DNA from: Rallus limicola
Taxonomy: Eukaryota; Chordata; Aves; Gruiformes; Rallidae
Length of the DNA: 64,000 bases
Direction: 5' to 3'
NCBI GenBank assembly: GCA_022605955.1
Contig: JAKCOZ010000008.1
Span: 22,817,083-22,881,082, forward strand
Each line of letters begins with the position of its first letter. Within the stretch, counting starts at the first letter, position 1. The translations under genes were made by a program, and so were the position numbers. The notes beneath the pieces were generated by a model. The model was not told the origin of the DNA. It ran no database searches and was given only the letters and a program-made list of their open reading frames with translations. Shown piece after piece: positions 13,001 through 28,000 of this stretch.

Positions 13001-16000
13001 AATTTTCCAGTGTTTGTGTTCATATGTGAGTATATTATTTGTCCACAGTTAATGCAAGTAAATTGTCCATAGATGAACAAATCATACTTTATACCAGACT
13101 TGACTCTAATGCAGATGCTGAACAAGTATGTTCTGATAAGCATGATATTAAAAAAATATTTTAACTTGTCCCTCTATGTGTGTAACAGCCTCAAACTGAA
13201 TGCAGGTATGTGCTAACAGATAAATACTGGCTGGCCACTCTCACAGATGATCAGGAAACCTGCCAGTATAAAACAGTTTCTGTACTTAAGCTTTGTGATG
13301 TGAGCACATACCTGAGAGAAAATGGAAACAAAAATTAATTGCATAGTATTTTCAATCCCACCTAAATTAGGGTGAATTCTAGCTGGTTACTCCCAAACAT
13401 TTGTCCTTCATGTGATGAGGACAAGTATATTTCTCTAGTCAACTTTATGAAATTATAGCATTTAACCTCTCAATGTGAATTTGTTTTTTTTTTAAAAGCA
13501 GCACGGTTGCCTCTGAAAAAGACCCCACTTATTTACCCCTTACTCTCCAATAGTAAGCAATTTCCAATTGTTTCAAACATTTTGAATGTTTTGCTTGTTT
13601 ACAATTGAATAGCACTGTTGCAATCAGGTAACTTAGTAACATCTAATACTTTTTAAGGTAGAGAAAGGACCATTTTTCCAGATTAAAATAAGACTTATTT
13701 CCAACATAGTGAATTAGAATGATATTGAACATTGAGTGGTAGCTGTTGTGAATTTATTATAATACACTATATATTGAAATGTTTCCTTCTACGGTAGAAC
13801 TACATGGTGATATTGAAAAGAATCAAAACCACTAACAGCAGCAATAATCTGTATCTCTAAGCAAGCAGTAGGTGGTTTGTAGGGATTTGTACAGGAATGG
13901 ATATAGCCTCCTATATCATAGCTCGTGTTTTCCAGTATGTTTGTCAGCTATTGTTTTATAATTATATACTGAGATTAGGACACTTACATTAGACCTAACT
14001 AATTTTATTATTTGTTGGGGGTTTTTTTTCTATCTTAAATAAACAATTCTTTCTCTATTTCTGGCAGCTACTGATATTGAGTAGTAAAGCTGTCGGTTTG
14101 TGTACCTCCATGGTTTTGCTGTCTCTATGCAAAATTACAAATAGTTGTGCTTCTTGAATGTAGTTCTTATCTTAAGCTCACAGGCAAATTTAGTGCCTAA
14201 AGAATAGACTATTGCTTACAGTGTCTAGCATGTTCCTTTGATACTGGCTGGGGGAGGGGGATGGACTGGGAACACATGGACACAGACGGCAACTATTTTG
14301 GGGGCAAAGAAGGGAACTTAAAGAGGTATCACAGTCAGGATTGCACTGTCAGAGGTCCATACAAAATCTCAGTCTGTTTACAAAACACTGACAACAACTT
14401 GAGTTTAGTCTTGGTTAGACTTTGGATGTTAAATTTGCATGGGTTCCTCCTCCTCAGCATACATAATATTCAAAGAGGTAGAGCAGGACTCGCCTTGTAT
14501 TTTTATTTTTTTTTTCCTAACAAGTTGTTAAAGTTATGTTGTATTACTCAAAAAAAAATGAGAGAAGAGAGTTAATATAACTGCCAAAGTTTCTCTGGTA
14601 ACACGGAACACAAAAATGCTATGCTGGGAGATGAGGAATGGAAAGGGCAAAGAGCAGTAAGACTAGAAAGAGGAAAAGCGAGGATTAAACATACCTAAGG
14701 TCTGAAAGAAAGGTACAAAACGGAATTTATTTGAAAAATGCAGTAATAGACGAGAGCTAAGCTGGGAGAAATAAGGAGATAAATAGAAACAGACTGCAGT
14801 TGTGGAAAACTGTCACTGGAGTACCCAAAAGAATTTTGATTTGCCTCCAAACACAAAATACTCCTCTGTTTTCAGACACAGTAACTAGCTAACCATGCTA
14901 TATCTTCTCTTTGACTATTCCAAAAGCAGCCTGCTGCAGCTATAGTTGCTATTAGTGGTTACTGCTTTTGCTCACGTGGCTAGAGGTTTGTTTGTGTTGG
15001 GAATGCAGTCCAAAGAGCATCTAGTTTAGTCTGAAGCACCACATTTCATAACTTAGAGGAGGTATCCACATAATGGAAATAGTTCTTTTGAAGACATTAA
15101 CATTACATTAAAATAAGTTATGAGGATGCTATAGATACAAAGGCAAATATTCAGAAGTTAGGTAATACTGTATCTTACCTGATTCTCTTGCTGGTGCCAC
15201 AAACAAATTTGCAGAACCTGCTCTAGGCCTTGACGCTGATGTTTAAGAAATCGGTCCAGTTGCCTTCTCCTATCTTGTAGCATTTCAAGGAGATTGTCAA
15301 TTTTCAAGCAGCTGCTCTGGGCTCCCTGAATCAGCTCTGGATTTGCATTTGGCCCCTCACACTTGAATTCCTCTATGAATTCAGTCAGCTCCTGACTTTT
15401 GTTTAAAAGCGCAAGTGACTTTTCCAAAAGCTCTGTAAGAATAGGATTTCATAGGAAAATAAACAATGTGATTTATTAATTCTAGTAGTGTATCTCAAAT
15501 ATTACTCAAGTACTTTAAATACTGCCTATTTACATATATGACTAATGTATTTTCATGTATTATATGAACAGGTTATGAATATTTACTTTAGAAGGTATAA
15601 AACCTAAGATATTCCCATTTGGACAGTTAAAATGGACCTAAAAATGTATAAACTTGTATAGATATACATAAATGTACCTGTAATGATACATATAATATAG
15701 ATAATACGTATAATGTCAGCAACTGAGACAACACCCAGAAGTGATACCGATTTCCCAAAATGGGTCTTTTTTGATAGTTTCCCAGTCCCAAGATGAGGTG
15801 AAGCGGAATTTCCTACCCTGTTTGCTGTGGGCGTCAATACCTCTGTAGTTTTTCATTGGTGATACAAGCAAAGTTTAGGTCTTTGTCTCTTACATAATTT
15901 GAAAGAAAAATTTCTCCTTTCTGAGGGCTGGTATAACCTTATGATCGACTCAGTCATGATTATCAGGAACTCTTACCTTTTTTCCATAGCCTCTACCTAG

Positions 16001-19000
16001 ATACATTCAAAGTTAAAATTCAGTGGACTACTAATATAAAAGACCTACTAGCCACGTGCCTGGTCTTGCAGCTCCTGAAAGCTACACTAGTACAAAATCT
16101 ATTGAAGAGACAGTGATCAGTATTTATAGGTCTCAAACTAATAGGTAAAATATTTAGATACATAGTGGGGAAGAAGGGGAGCCTAGCCAGAATAAGAGGC
16201 AAGGTAGGCATGAAGAAAAGCATGAGAAAAGAATGCTTGCAAGGAGCTGCTATTGAAGCATCCAATGACAGGCAGCAAACAGATAAAACAGTGATCTTTC
16301 CAGGTGAGTACATTTACTGGTAACTCAAGGCAAAGCACCTTTCATATGGAGTACACCTAGGGAAGATGCAGAAACAGAATATCCACTTCTCCAGCCACCA
16401 AGGGCTAACAGGAGAGTATAGTTTACATGAGCTCACTGCAAAAAGCCTGTCCATTTTACTTCTTACCTTCCAGAAAGGCAGTATTAATCACCAATGTTCT
16501 ATTTCAGTCCATCCAAAATGCAATACATATACAAATGGATAAATGACAGTAATTCATATAGTTTCAAATTGTTTATTCTTATTTGAGATGCATTTGTATC
16601 AAAACTGGGGTGGGGGTTTTTTAGTGATAAACATTTCTGATAAACTACTTATCACATGCTGGTAGAGCAAATACTTCGTAAAGGTCATATTTTCATCCAC
16701 CTTACTTTGGAGTGAGTATATCATCCCTCTTGCAGAAAGCAATGCAAACACTTTTTATCAAACAGTTTAATATCAGATTTCCAAATATGACATGGTTAAG
16801 TTAGATTAAGAAGCCTCCAATTGAGGAAAGGCTTATCCCTGGCAAAGCAGTCTTTCCCTGGCAAATCATCTCAACTGATTCTTACAGTTATAGACCCTCT
16901 TTTCAGCAATAGTTCACTGACAGGATGTTAGGTTAAAAATCGCGATACAGTGAAAACACTGCTCCAATAAACATTGAATTGGAAGCCCTAAAACCCATAT
17001 ATGAGTTACCTGAGTTCAAGTCTCAATTTAGTCTCAAGAGAAGAATACCTGGCATTCAATATATCTAAAAATATTTAAGATGGTACTTCACTAGTGATGA
17101 AAATTTGAATGAACAAAAAGAAGGCACATGAAAGACATGTTCTAGGTAAACATATGTTCAGGAAAGTTATGGTGGAAGGGAAAGCATACCATTTTTTCCA
17201 AGAACATTACAGTTCTAGCTATAGAACTCGTTGAAGAACTCAATGGGAAAGTGAAGCAGATCCCCATTTATCAGAGGCTGAAGCAAAATACAGGGAACCA
17301 CTGTAGACAAATAGATTGTGAATCTGGCTAGTTTTGACCTCATAGCTCCCACCCTCACTTCACTTCTGCTTCAAACCCCATCCATGAGCGAAGGAAAGCA
17401 GAGGACAGACTTCTCCCCTGGCCATTTTCAAGGAACTGTAGGTCTTTGAAGGGAATTGCTACTAGAGCTAATCAGAAATTTTGTAATGGAAAGGTTTCCA
17501 TAGGAAAATGCTAATTCATTGATAGCTAGGAACAGAAGAATGATTTTAGAACTTGCTTGCTCACCTGACCTAGACTGCCTTGAAATCAGAATACAATCTC
17601 TCCACGAGCTGCTCTGCAGCAACAAAGATGGAGCCACAAGGGAGCTAGCTCAAAACCAGAAACTTCATATCTTTTAAGAAGCCTGATAAAGACTTATTTC
17701 ACCAATGTATTTTTCAAGAAAAGCACTTTCATATTAGTTCTAAGAATTTTTTAATTTTTCAATTGTTTTTTAAATATGCAGAGGATTAATAAAATCATCC
17801 TTCAAGGTGTCAATGAACAGTCACGCACCATCAGTAATGGACAACTGTTAGTACCTTTTGTATGATGCTCTTGCTGCAGAAGGAGTTCTCTCAGAGAATC
17901 AACATTATCAAACTCTTGGGTATTTTTCAGGAAATCTTCAACTTGGTCAATTTTGACAGCAAACTGCATTAACAAAACAAAGAACAGGAAGAAACACAGT
18001 ATAATTTACTTTTCCAGAACTCCATCATAATCTCTGTATTACCAGGAAAGTTCATGAGTTTGTGAATTCTTGAAGAAAAAGCGTTTTTAGTGACAGATGC
18101 TTTGTGGCCTCTATACACCTTCTGTTTCTTTGACATTCTCATTGAGGGAACACAATTTTCAGTTGACATACTCTGTAATTGCAGTTTGTCACTTTATGAA
18201 TCGTTATTCTTATATAGCCCTTCAGACCCACTGAAAATAAATTATTATGGAAGAACCTGCCAATTTCAGAGCCTTCTATAACATTTTTTAACAGGAAGAC
18301 TAACTGAGGTCTCCTTCCAAGAAGTTACCTCTAACATTATAATATTGAGAGGAACAAAAAACCCCAACAAAAAAAACCCAAAACATTTAAGGGCAATATC
18401 AGACAGAAATACAATTTTCAAAGCAAGCTTTTTAAGGCAGAAATGAGAAGAAAATTCAAGTCAACTAAATATTATGGCAAACACAGTAACCCCTTATAAT
18501 GGGGAAACAGCATCTCTGTAACAAAGACTGAAGTTAGGTTATTCCTTTTACAGCTCCTTTTTCCACAGGTTTCATATTTTAAATATTGAAACAGATTGGA
18601 ATATCTAGAGCAGATTTGCTAATCTGCTGAGACTGTTAAAACTACAATTGGAATTATCTATTTGGCTTCTACCTTTGCAGATATGATTTAAAGTGCAAGT
18701 AGCTCAGATAGACTGGAGACACTTATCTTAACCAGTCTTTATCAATTCTACTGCTTCATTTCAAGAATGAAGAAACCAGTGGAGTTCAGACTTGTGTTTC
18801 AGCACAAGCAAAGATGCTGAAATCTATAGTGAAATTAATGAAGATTAAAAGCACTCTTTTTCTGCAATAAAAGAAATCCATTAAGTATCAATATTTGAAA
18901 CTTGCATTCTGATTGTACCTGAAGAATCTTCTTGAGATACAGAGAAATGGGTAGAAGAGGAAATGCAACACTGTGAAAGCTGTCTCCAAGCTCACACAGC

Positions 19001-22000
19001 TGTCTTTTTGTGTGCATCTGCACATGGACATCTCAGGTAAAGGACTGGAAAGTTAGAATAATGTTTAATTCGCATAATTACAACATCTGTATGGATATTT
19101 CAGTGTAAACCCTTCAGTGGCCAATCTTCAGTCAACATTAGTAAAGGCATCTGAGAATTTAATTCTTTCAATGCCAATTATTTGAATCATAAAGAATGAA
19201 ATATATTCTGCAGCATATTCATAGCCACTGAATGAATTACTTTAGTGTTTGGTCCATTACTATTATTCACTCTGATTTTTCTGGCAATGACAAGTTTTCC
19301 AGACATCACAACTAAGATATTTCTTAAAGTCTACATGTGTTCTTTTGTTCAGTTTCATGATGAACTATTCAGGAGGTGGAAAAGGAAGGCTTTTTCTAGA
19401 GATTTCAATTTTCTTAATTGCTTCAAGATTAGGAATGCAATGAACACATATAACAGAGTAAAATTACAGTGGATAGAGTATCTGTAAGAGGTGGACATTT
19501 TCAAATTAAGAGTAATTTGATTTAAATGCAAACCTCCAGAGCATTTTCAAAGAACACTGAAGTAAGTTCCAGAAGTGCCTGTCGCTTCTCTAACATAATG
19601 ACGAGGGCATCCCACGCATCCCCAAGGGTCTCCGCCATGGCATCATAAACCTGACTCTTTTCTTTGTTCTCCTCTGCAGCCCTGTCTGCTTCATGCAGCA
19701 GGTCCCATACCTGGTCTTCCAAAGCCTAAAGCAAAAAGAAAAAGAAAAAAAAACAAAAAGATAATCTGGAACACTGCTGATACTGGTGTCAGGATACTTT
19801 TTCAGTAGGTCAGATAAATTTCCCACAGGTCTCCAACACCTGCTTTATTCTCAGTTCCTAGTGATAGGAGTGTAGCTGTTCCTGAAGGTTTCATAGCAAG
19901 CTTCTGAATTTGATCTGCATTTAAGAGGCAATACTTTTATGAAATTTCATTTAAAAAACAAGCATTAAGAAAATTTTCTCTCTAATATTTAGACTTAGAT
20001 CTCAAAAACAAACAAAAAGAAAGATCTTCCTGGGAGTAGTAGCAATGCAGATATTTTGAATCTTCTTTCATATACCATCATATTACATTACCTGACATTA
20101 AAAGCTTTAAGAGTTTGTATGGTAATTCACTCTCAAGTCTGCAGTGACTTTAACGCAATCCAGATAGGAGTAGCTTGAACACACGCACATATTCTCTACA
20201 AAACCACCAAATTTATGCAATGTTTCAAGTTCAGCTTGCTGCATTGCTCAAGCTGGCCATCAAATAATAACACACTATTGTCAAGAAAAATCATTCTACT
20301 GTGTTTCATTCCCTTTACTAAGATAACTGCTGGCCCATTTTCAGCCTATCTTAAAAATCTTTAGTGTGACAGAAAAATTGATTAGCATTTGTTCTATATT
20401 CTTCCCCCCTCCCCATCTCAGGTTTTATTATGAGCATGAATTAATAAAGTGCCAATTTCTACTGTTATTACAGGTGCTATCACATAAATGTGTAATGGGA
20501 AAAAAAACTGTATTAGGAAAATTAAAATCTACGATAACTCATTCTCATGGCACAGACTCTAATAAAGGCTGAAGAATTGAAAAACTCGACATTCTCCTGA
20601 CAGATCAAACTGAAAAGAAGAAATTTCAGAAAACTTTATTGTTCTAAAACGCAGAATGATAGCCTCCAGTCCTCCCTAGACCTTGTATATAGCAAAAAGA
20701 TATCAGCCAGAACTGAGGAGGCTCATAATTTCTCTCTAAGAGGAATAAACTATAGAATTTTTATTCATTCTATGGAAAAAAATCGAATGAAATTATTTTA
20801 ATTTACCTTTACAGAGTGCCAGATATGAAAATAGTAGCAACATTAACAGGCATAAGAACAGTTTCAACAAACCCATTCTTTTCTACAGCATACAAAAAGT
20901 CATTATTAGTACCAGGAATGCATGCTTATTGTTTGGTAACGAACCCATCAAAAATAGCATCTGACCAAAAGTCAATGTTCTAGAGAACAATACACACTAC
21001 TTTTTATTTTCTGAACACTGGGAATGGGAAATGCTGCTCTCTTATCCTACTGTAAATCCAAATATTTTTTTTTTAATCCTTCTTGATTACCTCAATATGA
21101 GTAGAAAAACTCAAGGCTCCCAAATGCTACCTATTCTGTATATAAGTAGAAATTTAATTAACACTTATTAGAAGTGATGTTTTGGCTTTAGAGGTCATTT
21201 GCACACAGTAGATACTGTGATTCTGACATAACTTTTGATAGCAACTGTTTCATATCTCCATTGTACCACAATGAGACAAAAATCAGATCAGGAAAAATAG
21301 CTGGCCTTGGGAATCTAATCCTAAGTACTCACACATCAGCTTTTATTTGAGAACATTTATCCAGCTGACAATGTAACTAAGGGTTGCTTAGTCTTACATG
21401 CAGCAGTCAGAATCCTTATTATTACAATTAAAAAGCAAACAGCATTGATTCATGGTAAGTTTTAAGTCACAGAAATTATACGTTTCTATAATTAATACAA
21501 TTTTAAACTCAGCTTCATCATAACAATGATAATGGCAAGTTAATGAACCAAGCTCATGAAAATGTTAAATGAAAATCCATCTTTCACTGCAATCTTCACA
21601 CAGGTCTTTCAACTCTTCCTTGTTTTGTTTTTTCTTTGACTGGTTAGCATTATTACTTCTCAATTATTTTTATACTATCCAAGCTATAAAAATTATGTTG
21701 TCCATGTAAGACTGGATTTACATAAATAAAAGCACAATCTCTTCAGAGACAACAAAACCTTGGATTTTGTTTCAACTCAAAAAAAGGCTAAACTCCAGGT
21801 TCAACTGCCAAGTTGTACCTGTATAGCAGATCTGGCTAACAGATCTATAGGAAGATTTTTTTGTTTCCTAGCATTTAGAAAAAAATATCTTGTGAAAGTC
21901 TTGTAGAAGCTTTAGAGACAAAGTGTAGAATAAAAGAAACATCACAATGGAAGATAAATGAATGAAATACACAAGGATGTGACCTCATCACGCTGATGGC

Positions 22001-25000
22001 AGGTAAGATGAGGTTAACATAGATATACTTCAAAGTTCTTACTAGATAGAGCTGAGAATGCTTTACCAATATTTTTGTTGTAAAATGACTTTCAAACTTC
22101 TTTATGTCAAGCATTTGCTTTCAGCAGGTAACTTTGACCTCATTTTTAAGAGTGAATGCTACAAGCTAAAAAACATGAAAACATGGATAAAAATCTGCTG
22201 TCATCACTCCATTACGTCCACTTTCCTGTATTTGTTGTGTTTCCTAATCATGACATGTTTGTCAGACATCACAGCAGTTCAGCCAAAGGAGCCTATGTCT
22301 TATTATTCAAGAAACAATCCTGTAAAGAATATCAGCTTTTAAAGGAGAACAAAATCATGAGACACTTAAAATAGATCTTCCATAAAACGACATCAGAATT
22401 CTATGATGTGATTCCAAAACCATTCTACTGAAAACAAAAGGGTCACTTCAAAGCTAAGTGATGGCTCAAAAACAAATCTGGTGGTTCAATATGCTAGCAG
22501 GCATTGTTTTCAGCAACTAGCAAAAGGGTTGAAGTATAGCATTCCCACCTCTCAGAAAATAGACTAGTTTACTGAAAATAATGAAGGTCTGCTGTTGTTT
22601 TAGGTTTGTTTCCACTTAAAATTACCTTCAGAAGTAAATTCAGGCTGCATAACCAGACACATCTTCATGTACATTGTTCACTTATTTGAGAAGACTGCAT
22701 TTTAAGAAAGGTCTTGAAATCTCTAATGCTCAGTAAAAATACTAACAGGAGAAGGAAGTTACTTCATGTAGAAGGCCACTTTACCCATCTTTTCAGGGCC
22801 CATCCTCCATTTGCCACTTTTCCCTTGCTGGTTAACTTCAGACATACATGGTTTTCACAATAAAACAGATCAAGCACATCCAAGTCAAACCTGCATTAAT
22901 AATGCAATCACATTCCTATTGCTTTATGTAAAGCTAGTAAAATTGGTAGTTAGACTCGTGTTATTTCAGTCTCATCTTACTAATTATGTTGCTGAACTTG
23001 TTTCTAAGCTTTTGCTCAAAGAGTACTAATGAAAATGTTTTTAATTGAATCCATTTGCCAATAAGTAAATGAGCACACAAACGATAATATGCTGTTCTTT
23101 AATGTATTCAATAAATGTATTTTAGCCTTATGATTAATTTCTAATGCCGGCTGTTCCTATTGTGATTCATTACATTTCACAGACAGCATAAAGGTAGCAT
23201 ATGACATTTACATTCCTTCAACACAGACCTACATATTGATTCTCAAAATCTAGTTGGAGAACACACCCAAATTGCTCACAAGATGATTTTACAAGGCTAT
23301 CCAATTAAAGCACTGTATAAAACAATTGGTTTGTTACCATGAAGACACAGACAAGAACATTTTGACTAGCTTTTCAGACACATAAGAGAGAAATTGATTA
23401 CTAATTTTCCATATCAGACTACTTTGTTATCTATCCAATTTTATCAAAATCATCAATATTTTCTAACTATATATGGTGACATAACACCAAATGCCTAGAG
23501 CTCTGCTTGTGTACAGGACAGAGAAAAACATTTCACTCTTTCCTAACACCTCAGTTTACTAAAAACAAGAGCACTCAAGACATACATTCAGCACTAACGT
23601 TTTACCTTTAGAAAAAGAATATAAGAAATAGGAAATAAGATATGATTTTTTTTCTCTAAAGGTATAAAAATCTAAGAAGGCATTTATGGATTTGCTTAAT
23701 TTTTTCAATAGCTTAACTAATGATACATGGAAAAGATCACAAAAGGGAAAACAAAATAATAGAAGTTTCATGTGCAGACTGGGCCATTCTTGTAATTTAA
23801 CACCAAAAGTTAGGAAATAGTAGTTATATCTTAAAGTTTTTTCTTTAAATAAACCTAAAATTTAGGGCTATGTCATACAACAAATGACTTCAATGTGGCA
23901 TTTTGATTCACTTGTTTAATCTTTTAGCAGGAAGTACCAGTTCATGTCAAAGTTCAAGTACTGTTCACTTGCCTTTATGCAGTGATAAAATTTTCATCAT
24001 TTGCATTGTTCTAAAATTTGTGAAAAGACTGAAAACTGGTGAGGATAGCTGTCCAGAGAACCAAGTATCTACTTTCCAACAGGCAAGGGATAAACATACC
24101 CCACAGTTTTAACAATGGATACAATGGGTGAGATTCTCATCCTCTCATTTTCCAGGCATTTCAAAAGGCTTGCAAGGTATCCAAGTCCCTGGAAGCCTCC
24201 AATTTACTTCTACCCTTCAAAGTGTAGCTCTAGTGAAGAAGGAAACCATGAGACTGTTTCTTGAAGCAAACATTGGCCAGGTGAGGACAGAAAAAACATA
24301 AAGCAGTGCTGTCACAGTGACAGTTATTACTGAAAAAGCCATTTGTCCTCTGTACTTTGACCCATCTTCATTTCCTTCAGCATCAGTTCAGCAGGTGTTC
24401 CAGTCCAGGATGGAGATAAGCCAAAGACAGCTTATTACTTCCCAAACTACTTCCCTCATTGCTATGATAGCAAGAAAAGCAGAAATGATCGATGTGTTTT
24501 CATTGGCCAGGAAGGGTAAAATGCCACTCACTGCACACCTTCTATATTACTCAGGAAAAAATTATTGGTTTGGGAGAAACCAATAGATATTTTTAAAAAA
24601 CTGCTTAAGTTAAACCTGTATGTAAAAATATGAGTGAACTGAAAATTAGCAGTTTTACTGAAAGAGAGGGTTTTCATATAGCAAAAAGGAAACCAAGACC
24701 TATAATGATTGCATAAAATTAGAGACTAACACACATATACCTTAAAATTGACTTGTTTATTTGGTTCCCACTCTCAACTTTACTTGCTTTGACAGGCTAT
24801 TTTAAAGGAAAGAGGACTGATGGTAACTGTGCCTGTCCTTTAGAAGACCCACGTTGGTAATCCCTGCTGAGGAAATTCAGAGGATTCCCACACGCCCTGG
24901 GGAGACGTGATGTCCTACAGAGCTGTCCCATTGCACTACTGAAGACATAGAAACTGAATTTACTTCATCAGGAATAGCTATGACTCTAAACCAAATCTGG

Positions 25001-28000
25001 TCCTTAGCAATTTTTCACAAACAGGTAATAGCAATTATATTTCTTTCACACTCATAATGGCTGCTTTAATCATTGGAAAAAAAAATATACTTAGAAGCAA
25101 GTTCACGAAAGGAGTAAAAGGAAACTTTGTAAAACATTTTCTTTTTTTGAGCATCCATACACTTACCACTAAAACACCATACCTCCACGATAAGATATTG
25201 ACAGCCTCTGTTTAATAAAATTATCCTAGCAGAGAAGCAATTAATCAGTAGCCTCTGATCATAAGTTGGGATACATATAAAAATGTCATTTCCTATGTAG
25301 CGTGAAACACTTGTTCTCACAGAGAATTCTGAGTGCAGTGACAAGTATTTAATCTCGTATTATCCATGAATAGCATGGTCACAAAGAGGATGGTTTGACA
25401 ACAGTTTTCAAACACTATCAATGGATCTGAAAAAAAAAAAATGCACCCATTTTAAGACTCCTGGATAAAAAGTTATGAAGTAAATCACTAAGAGAAGCCA
25501 TTATTATGTCTATTTCGTACTGAGGCATAAAATGGTTGCACACACAGCAACTCTTATTAGAGAGGTAGCAGCATTCATTAATTATCTATCATGTGATTTT
25601 CTTATCATTCTGGACCACCTCTGTCACCAACCAAACAGGAATTAAAGGAGTATGTGATACTGATAGTCTCTTTAATAATTCAACTTCTTCGTATTATTCC
25701 ATGAAAAGAATTAATTGTCATGACTTAATACTGACATGTTGAAAATAAAGGTAAAATATTTTCAGAATTTAACAATCAGATTACTTGACACTAGTAGGTT
25801 CATTTCCTCCAGATTATCATACCACTTCCAGAGCTGTCCTGAACATACCCTGGAAAAACAGGTGGCATCTGAAGTAGCTCCATTTGGAATTTCTTGGCAA
25901 AGTCTGACCTTCTAAAGGGCTGGCTATTTTATATTTCAAAATAAAACAAGACACACATTCATCCTAATATTACATCAGCTTGAATACTTTAAAAAGACAA
26001 TTCAAATGTTAAATCTTTCTGAAATACTCTTGATGACTACTGTAAAAATCAGTATAGGGCTCAAAAGGATGTTTCTTTATTTTAGGAGTCCTTTTTTTTT
26101 TCTGAAGAAGTTGTTAATTAACATTTGTACCTGATCAGTATGCTATATTTTCCAGTAACTGATTAGCTGTGAAGCACATAATCCATGAGACACAGAAAAA
26201 ACTGGGATAACTTTTGAAAGCTATCAGTCATGCTTCATGCAATTTTTTTTCAATTCAATTAATGTGTGATTAAATCAGTCCCAGCCAAAGAAAATTTGAA
26301 AGTTAAAACAAACTGCCATATTTAATGAAATGCAAAAGCAGTGTGTGTATGAAGTTACAAAAAAGAAGCAGGAAGGTGTTCATGTGTAATAACCTTTTTG
26401 GTTTTTTAACTGATTAATGGAAATTTGAAGAAACAGACTTATTTTTTCTTTAAGGTCCATTGAAAGTATTTCACAAATTTGAAACAGCTGTGTTTAAATA
26501 GCAGCTCATGTAATACTACAAAAAATACTATATTATCAAAACAATTGTCATTTTGTCCCTTACCTCAGGAAAGGGCATCATTGCATTTTGAGAAGACAGA
26601 CTAATAAAAAAAAAAAGAGAAGCATTTTACCAGAAACTACTTTGTTGACGAAGAGTTCAAATACATAATATGGTCTTCAGAGTGATATTAAGGTTTTATT
26701 GCCATGAGTTTGAAACTATGCTTCCCACAACTGCCAAAGCCATTATTTACTGTGAACTTTTCAATTATTTATAATATTTTCCTTAACTGGTTTAATTTCT
26801 ATATACTGCACACAACAATAGTTTATTTTCAAATGGAGTAGACTGATATTACTGGATTTATACTTTGCATCTTTGACCAGAATCCTAAATTTCCATTCAT
26901 ACTTCCTAATTCTCTTCAGAACAGTTACAAGTGTTTGATCCTAGACTGTTTTCCACAGCTATGGCAGTTAATAGCTGTTCCACAATCAAGTAGTAACCTC
27001 AAAGCTACAACTGAAATTCTTTTTATTCTCCTTAACTGTGCAACCTTATATTTGGATTGTTAAACTTTATATTTCTGTTGTAGTAGTGAAGTTCATCTGA
27101 TTCTTCCTGACCCTCTTCCTTTCATGAGCTGGTTCATCTGAGGTTCACCATTTCACAGTAAGGCTGATAATCAGATTACTCCAAGTGAGCAATATTGAGT
27201 ACTAGGTACCAGATTGCTCTGAAAGGAGAGAACTTTGAGAAACTCTTTGCAGTTTGTTCCTATTTCCATCTATTTCTTTCTGTCATTACCTAAAAAAAAC
27301 AGATAGGGCTTGTCAAAATGCTTGAGTAGGTTTGCGTGCACAGCTGACTTGATCATTCATTTCTCTCATATTTATGGAATTATACCTAGCTCATCTTTAA
27401 ACCCTGATCATGCTCAGTGGTTTCTTTCCTTCTTCCTTCCCTATATTTCTTTTTGTTATTAATTTGGGCCACATTTGACACTGTAGCTTGTATTTTGCTT
27501 AGTACAAAGGTCCAGCTTCAGATTCTTACAGTGAATATTGTAACTTGGAGTTGTCAGATATGTAAATTATCCTTACTGAGATGCTGCTAATTAATCTTTG
27601 TTTATAGATAATACTGCAATTAGGCAAAAAAAAATTAACTTGAAACCCAGAAATTAGCCATAAAACTATTCAGAGACAAACACTATTTCAGTGGGAACTT
27701 TCTTTATGCAAATATTGAAACCAGTGAGCTGAACCAACATTGAAATGATATTTATTAAATCTTACCATTCTCTTTTTTTTCCAAATAAACTGCAAAAAAT
27801 CAGCTCTGCTTTATGATGAAAATGCAGCTGAATTTAGCTGCTAATTGTACTGGTTGGGTACCTCAATAATTAATTGTAAATTATTCAGAAAATGTTAACA
27901 AATTATTTCTTCCACAACAAATTTACTGAAAAATAAGCATTATGAAAATATTTTACATTAAATAACTGAAAGACATATTTAGAAGATATAAAATGCAAAA

